A program made the position numbers and the translations under genes. A DNA stretch of 57,381 bases, taken from Bacteroidia bacterium. GTDB taxonomy: Bacteria > Bacteroidota > Bacteroidia > UKL13-3. Below the pieces are notes generated by a model. That model was given only the letters and a program-made list of their open reading frames with translations, had not been told where the DNA came from and ran no database searches. This document shows, in pieces, positions 53,602-57,381 of this stretch (positions are counted from its first letter, which is position 1; the number at the start of each line of letters is the position of its first letter). The DNA lies in assembly GCA_019695215.1 (NCBI GenBank), contig JAIBAK010000020.1:1-57381 (forward strand), written 5' to 3'.

Positions 53602-54836
53602 ACCAGAATTTCCTTTCTTTTAACTGCAACATCCAGTTCAGGAAAACAGTTTACAAAGGCAAAAATCCATGCGGTGTATTCTACGATATTAATAATGAAA
53701 CTTCCGGTGAACTGGTAAATAAAAATAAAGCAAAACATAAGAAACCTGAAGTGATTATTCCAAACCTTTGTTTTAAAAAAGAGGTAGGCAATAAGGGAAA
53801 AACGGAAAAGAATTCCGGTAAAACCAAATATGGCAAGTGTTTCGGCAGTGGTATTAGGAATTCTTACTACGTCCAGATTTCCCCAATACCAGAAATATAT
53901 TCTTTGTATTTCAGCCCCCACAATTTTTATCTGACCAAGTCCGGCCCCGAATAATAAACTCTTGCGCTCTGCAATCATCCAGGCCATTTTAAACGAGTCT
54001 GAAGTCCGGCCGTTGGTGGAAGTATCAATGCCATTGAAAATATTGGATATTCGGGTAAAAAGGGGGTTTTCCGGAAAAAACAAAATGAGCAACAGTACTG
54101 AAAAAATGGTAAATGTCACGGCAATAGATATGGGCCAGAAAAAGCTTTTGCGGGTAAGGATTTTTTCCCAATGCAGCAGGTAGTAAATGCAAAACGCCAT
54201 GAGCATTGCCGAAATTACGCCAATAGAAAGGGACATAATCATTGGGGTAAGCACTAAAGCAGTTATGGTAAGTTTCCCCTTAGGTATTTGTGAGTGAAAT
54301 AATTTAAGCAGGAAATAAAAAACAAGAGGAACGAGCAAAAGAGAATAATAAGATGCCTCGTAGGTAAGGAGGGCAAGCCTGTACATACTGTCAACGCTAT
54401 GGGTAAATTTGTTTTTGTACCATAATAAATCACGGTAGGAAGTAAAGTAAGTGATCAAAGCCAGCACAGTGAAAAAGGCATTGGTGAGCAGAATTTTGTA
54501 GAACAGCTCAGGCAATTTGCGGTAAGTTTTTATAAAATGATAAAATACCATCACACTGCAATAAGTACAAACAAAGAGAATATTTGATACAGCGAAACTT
54601 TTATAATCAACTCCTGTCAGAAGATGAATGCAATCATAAAAGGACAGAAAGAGGATAAAAGCGAAAAGGTAAGTTCTTTTCCTTCGGAGCAGAAGTTTTA
54701 AATAAAGAACCGGGCCTATAAGTTGGGTGTAGAGCAGCCCTGCGGGTAAGAATACACTGTTAAAGAAAAAATAAACGTGGGCAAGGAAGGTGGGAATTCC
54801 TATTTTTAGTCGACCGTTGTTTTGCTCAGCTGCCAA
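53598..54836 (-). CDS. Wzy-like O-antigen polymerase
   Basis: 412-aa membrane protein with about 11 helices and a large extracytoplasmic loop holding NGRTSDSFKMAWMIAERKSL and FGAGLGQIKIV, a pattern seen in Wzy polymerases. Later NTTAETLAIFGFTGILFRFS matches the second conserved loop. It opens the leftward glycan operon. The start is TTG at 54836; no ATG occurs before about residue 95, so either TTG is used or the start is another near-cognate codon. Confidence 0.82.
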   Translation of the reverse strand: MAAEQNNGRLKIGIPTFLAHVYFFFNSVFLPAGLLYTQLIGPVLYLKLLLRRKRTYLFAFILFLSFYDCIHLLTGVDYKSFAVSNILFVCTYCSVMVFYHFIKTYRKLPELFYKILLTNAFFTVLALITYFTSYRDLLWYKNKFTHSVDSMYRLALLTYEASYYSLLLVPLVFYFLLKLFHSQIPKGKLTITALVLTPMIMSLSIGVISAMLMAFCIYYLLHWEKILTRKSFFWPISIAVTFTIFSVLLLILFFPENPLFTRISNIFNGIDTSTNGRTSDSFKMAWMIAERKSLLFGAGLGQIKIVGAEIQRIYFWYWGNLDVVRIPNTTAETLAIFGFTGILFRFSLIAYLFFKTKVWNNHFRFLMFCFIFIYQFTGSFIINIVEYTAWIFAFVNCFPELDVAVKRKEILV

Positions 54837-54939
54837 TTGGTGCTTTTTTAATACGGGGGCAATTTAATTCTAATCGGGTTAAAAATCATGGTTTCGGTAA
54901 TCAAATTGGCTTTAGACACAGAGTTGATAAACCTGATTT

Positions 54940-54968
54940 TTGAAATGACCGGAAAATAAATAGCTTCG
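54940..54968 (+). promoter_or_regulatory. Candidate promoter of the Wzz-like gene
   Basis: TTG (54940-54942), an 18-nt spacer and TAGCTTCG (54961-54968, one mismatch to TAnnTTTG), 23 nt before the ATG at 54992. It faces away from the glycan operon. Confidence 0.4.
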
Positions 54969-54991
54969 TAGCACTAAATAGCAAGCGGGTT

Positions 54992-55846
54992 ATGAGTACA
55001 AATCAGGATGAATTTGATGTGGAATTAGCCGTAAAAGGTCTCTATCGTTTATTAGTGAAAGCAATGGATAAATTGGTTTATCCTGTACGAGTTGCATTTT
55101 ACAAGCCCATAAAGTTGGTGGTGGCAATGGTTATTGCTTTCGGTATTAGTTTCGGGTTAACAAAACTAATTTCTCCGGTTTACAGGTCTGAATTTACTTT
55201 TAAGCCCATGGCCGGGGATGATTTGTTTTTTATGAATCAGTTAAATGATATTCATCAGTTGGTAAAAGACGATGACGATGGCCAATTGAGTGCCTTACTT
55301 AACCTACCTCTCGAGGTAACCGGATCTATCAGTTACATTGATGCCAAACCTGTGTGGATGAGTGCCCGTAAGGATACCATTAAACTTGTAGTAGTTCAAA
55401 TTAAATCAAAGCGAAAGTCAGATTTTGACACCATCCAGAAAAGTTTAATCGGATTTATTGAAAATAGTGAACATTATGCAAGATTGAAAGGAATGCGTCA
55501 AAAGCAAATTAACCTGATGCGTAACAAATTGCTCGATGACCTGAATGAAATAGACAGCCTTAAAAAACTGATGGCCCAAAGCATGCTTCCTCGTAATGCA
55601 GGAGGTTTTGTGTATGGTGAACCATTAGATCCTGTAAAATTATATGATGCGGGTCTGGCTTTGTACAAACAACAACTGTCACTTAACTGGCAACAGGAGT
55701 ATATAAACAGTTTTGAATTGACCAGTCCGTGTATTGTTTCGTCAAAAGCGGCCTGGCCCAAATTTTCTTATTTAGTGCTAGCCTCTTCTCTAATGGTTTT
55801 TATATTAGTTGGCTGGCACAATCATCAAAATAAGAAACGTAATTAA
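54992..55846 (+). CDS. Wzz-like chain-length regulator, short form
   Basis: 284 aa. Membrane helices lie near both ends (about 44-64, KLVVAMVIAFGISFGLTKLI; about 252-272, FSYLVLASSLMVFILVGW), enclosing a periplasmic domain with a coiled-coil-like stretch (RQKQINLMRNKLLDDLNEID). That two-helix topology is the Wzz/polysaccharide co-polymerase layout. The N-terminal Pro-rich motif and the tyrosine kinase domain of PCP2a are absent. It is divergent from the glycan operon, next to its polymerase gene. Chain-length control is inferred from topology and position. Confidence 0.74.
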   Translation: MSTNQDEFDVELAVKGLYRLLVKAMDKLVYPVRVAFYKPIKLVVAMVIAFGISFGLTKLISPVYRSEFTFKPMAGDDLFFMNQLNDIHQLVKDDDDGQLSALLNLPLEVTGSISYIDAKPVWMSARKDTIKLVVVQIKSKRKSDFDTIQKSLIGFIENSEHYARLKGMRQKQINLMRNKLLDDLNEIDSLKKLMAQSMLPRNAGGFVYGEPLDPVKLYDAGLALYKQQLSLNWQQEYINSFELTSPCIVSSKAAWPKFSYLVLASSLMVFILVGWHNHQNKKRN

Positions 55847-56364
55847 CCTTTAACCTTTACACCCTTCACTTTCCGAGCCAGCTTATGGGCTTCATGTACT
55901 TTTTTGCGTTTGGCATGAAGAGTAATTTCTCTGTAGTTAATGAGTTTGTATTCTCTGCCGTTGTATAACACATAATTTCCGCTGGTATCCGAGCGGTCGG
56001 GGAGAAGTTGATATAAACCTGCCGGACTCATGCGGAATGGGAGTAGTTTGCCTGCCCCTTTTTCAAAACGCATGTAGAGTGTTTCTCCAATGATGGTATC
56101 GCAGGCCGCTTTGGTTCCGGTTTTAAATTTCATTTTCTCGGACTCCTTCCTTTTTTTCATCCTTAATTTACCGTTGTTTGCCACCATAGCTTCATACGAA
56201 TTTTTTTGCCTTAGCGTAAAGGTCCCGTGGTTGTAAAACTGAATGTTTCGGTAATTTACCTGTTGCTCGTCCAGCTTGGCTTTTAATTCTCCGGTCAGTT
56301 TTACTTTACGTGCGCACGATGTTATGATTAACACCAGTGCCGCCATCATTATTATTTTTTTCAT
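55843..56364 (-). CDS. Hypothetical lipoprotein
   Basis: 173 aa, signal MKKIIMMAALVLIITSC with a proper lipobox (ITSC, Cys17). The mature part is very basic (VKLTGELKAKL, GKLRMKKRKESEKMKF, HAKRKKVHEAHKLARK) and beta-rich, with no recognised motif. Its stop overlaps the Wzz-like gene by 4 nt in convergent orientation. I see no functional link beyond position. Confidence 0.78.
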   Translation of the reverse strand: MKKIIMMAALVLIITSCARKVKLTGELKAKLDEQQVNYRNIQFYNHGTFTLRQKNSYEAMVANNGKLRMKKRKESEKMKFKTGTKAACDTIIGETLYMRFEKGAGKLLPFRMSPAGLYQLLPDRSDTSGNYVLYNGREYKLINYREITLHAKRKKVHEAHKLARKVKGVKVKG

Positions 56365-56448
56365 AGAACTCAGGATTTATTACCGGGCTTAAATCCAAAA
56401 CTGTTCCAAAAGTAAAAACTAAACTATGAATGAACGGAATGTATTACG

Positions 56449-57381
56449 TTAAAAGGAAAGACTGTACTGCACATTCCACAGGCGGGGCGCTCCCATATTG
56501 CCCGGGAAAAACATATATTCTTTGTTTAAAATATTTTTTACTATAAAGGCTACTTTATGATGAGAGCCGGCATTATAAGCCAGACGTGCATCTACTATTC
56601 CATACCCCGAGTGGTGCTCTTTACGATATTGTTCTACTCCGTCAATCAAAATGCCTAATGTCTGGTCAATATTCATCATATAGCTGTTATAGCGCCACGT
56701 GCACCCAATATCTATTTTTCGAATACTCAGGTCTGCGTTCAGTTTTATGGTGTGATGAAACCGGTATTTCAGTTTGTCTTCGTTCCCTATGGTATCGGCA
56801 GGCTGTTTCACATAATCTTTATTTGTCGGGTCAATAAAAGTATATCCGGCCAGCACCCGCAACGGCAAATTGAAAAGCCGGCCTTCGGCAGCACTGCTCC
56901 ATTCAAATCCGTTAATTCGTGCATTCGTAACATTCATGGCCGAGAACCCAAGGTATTGCGCGGTATTATTCGGGTCGTAAACAGGCGGAAGGTAAAGCCC
57001 GAATGTAAATTCAATCATATTATAATATTCCGTCCAGAAAGCGGCCAGGTCTACATAACCTTTCCAGTTTTGAATTTTAAATCCCTGCCTCAATCCAATT
57101 TCACTGCTCCATCCGGTTTCGGGTTTCACTCCGGGATTAGGAAATATTTTGAGTGAGCCTGCAGTGGTGGCCGCAAATCGCTCGGCAGCCGATGCAAACC
57201 GGTACCCTTGCCCTAATGAAAAACGCAGGTAAGTAGCCTTTCCTGTCCGGATATTTACTCCCCCTCTGAATACGGGGTAATATTCTGTTTTAATAGTATC
57301 TACTTTGTTGCGTTCCATTCGTGCACCAAAAGAAACGGAAACACGTCCGAATTTTTGATCCATTTGGGCATAAAGCGCGTT
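56449..57381 (-). CDS. TonB-dependent receptor, C-terminal part (5' end outside the window)
   Basis: The frame stays open to the window edge (NALYAQ before the first Met at 57363), so this is a partial gene with at least 310 residues. It shows the transmembrane barrel of a TonB-dependent receptor: LRFSLGQGYRFASAAERFA, KPETGWSSEIGLRQG, NVTNARINGFEWSSAA, FIVKNILNKEYMFFPGN and the terminal aromatic YSLSF. The plug domain and TonB box would lie beyond the edge. Ligand unknown; iron complexes or glycans are usual. Confidence 0.9.
   Translation of the reverse strand, partial: NALYAQMDQKFGRVSVSFGARMERNKVDTIKTEYYPVFRGGVNIRTGKATYLRFSLGQGYRFASAAERFAATTAGSLKIFPNPGVKPETGWSSEIGLRQGFKIQNWKGYVDLAAFWTEYYNMIEFTFGLYLPPVYDPNNTAQYLGFSAMNVTNARINGFEWSSAAEGRLFNLPLRVLAGYTFIDPTNKDYVKQPADTIGNEDKLKYRFHHTIKLNADLSIRKIDIGCTWRYNSYMMNIDQTLGILIDGVEQYRKEHHSGYGIVDARLAYNAGSHHKVAFIVKNILNKEYMFFPGNMGAPRLWNVQYSLSF

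Overview
The window reads as chromosome of a Bacteroidota bacterium. The evidence is four proteins with type IX secretion (T9SS) C-terminal sorting domains, a PorG-like/DUF6089 outer-membrane protein, a TonB-dependent receptor, promoters of the Bacteroidota form TTG-N18-20-TAnnTTTG, few Shine-Dalgarno sites, and E1 alpha and beta fused in one gene. I cannot name the genus; an uncultured Chitinophagales/Sphingobacteria-like lineage would fit. No tRNA, rRNA, CRISPR array, transposase or prophage gene was seen.

Layout. 0-9.6 kb: a TrpF-like barrel without the catalytic Cys; a leftward usp-antiporter-trmB operon; a fused 2-oxoacid dehydrogenase E1; an AlkA-type glycosylase; and a small MarR locus (membrane protein, marR, aldehyde dehydrogenase) marked by two copies of one palindrome. 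9.6-18.4 kb: a secreted proteolysis block with an M1 peptidase fused to an Omp85-like barrel, a second short M1 peptidase, an M6 peptidase with a T9SS signal and another T9SS cargo protein. 18.5-32.1 kb: housekeeping and envelope genes: PorG-like protein, rplU-rpmA, polyprenyl synthase, RNase R, two T9SS proteins, SNF2 helicase, dapF, an ECF sigma/anti-sigma-like pair and a divergent HtrA protease.

32.1-43.9 kb: a radical-SAM-rich region. Three B12-type radical SAM proteins, a nucleotidyltransferase and an NPPY methyltransferase form a leftward set. An arylsulfotransferase-like protein and a TsdA-like diheme lipoprotein run rightward. A CxxCH lipoprotein, a radical SAM/SPASM protein and a second methyltransferase run leftward from just downstream of a flippase. 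I cannot assign this region to a known pathway, and it is the best candidate for something undescribed. 43.9-55.8 kb: a surface polysaccharide locus with flippase, FAD oxidoreductase, GT87, initiating sugar transferase, two Wzy/ligase-type proteins, two GT4 transferases, a 2OG-Fe(II) oxygenase and a Wzz-like protein. The window ends with a lipoprotein and the 3' part of a TonB-dependent receptor.

Genes are tightly packed. Three convergent pairs share a 4-nt stop overlap, and the only non-coding gap above 300 bp is 45085-45623.
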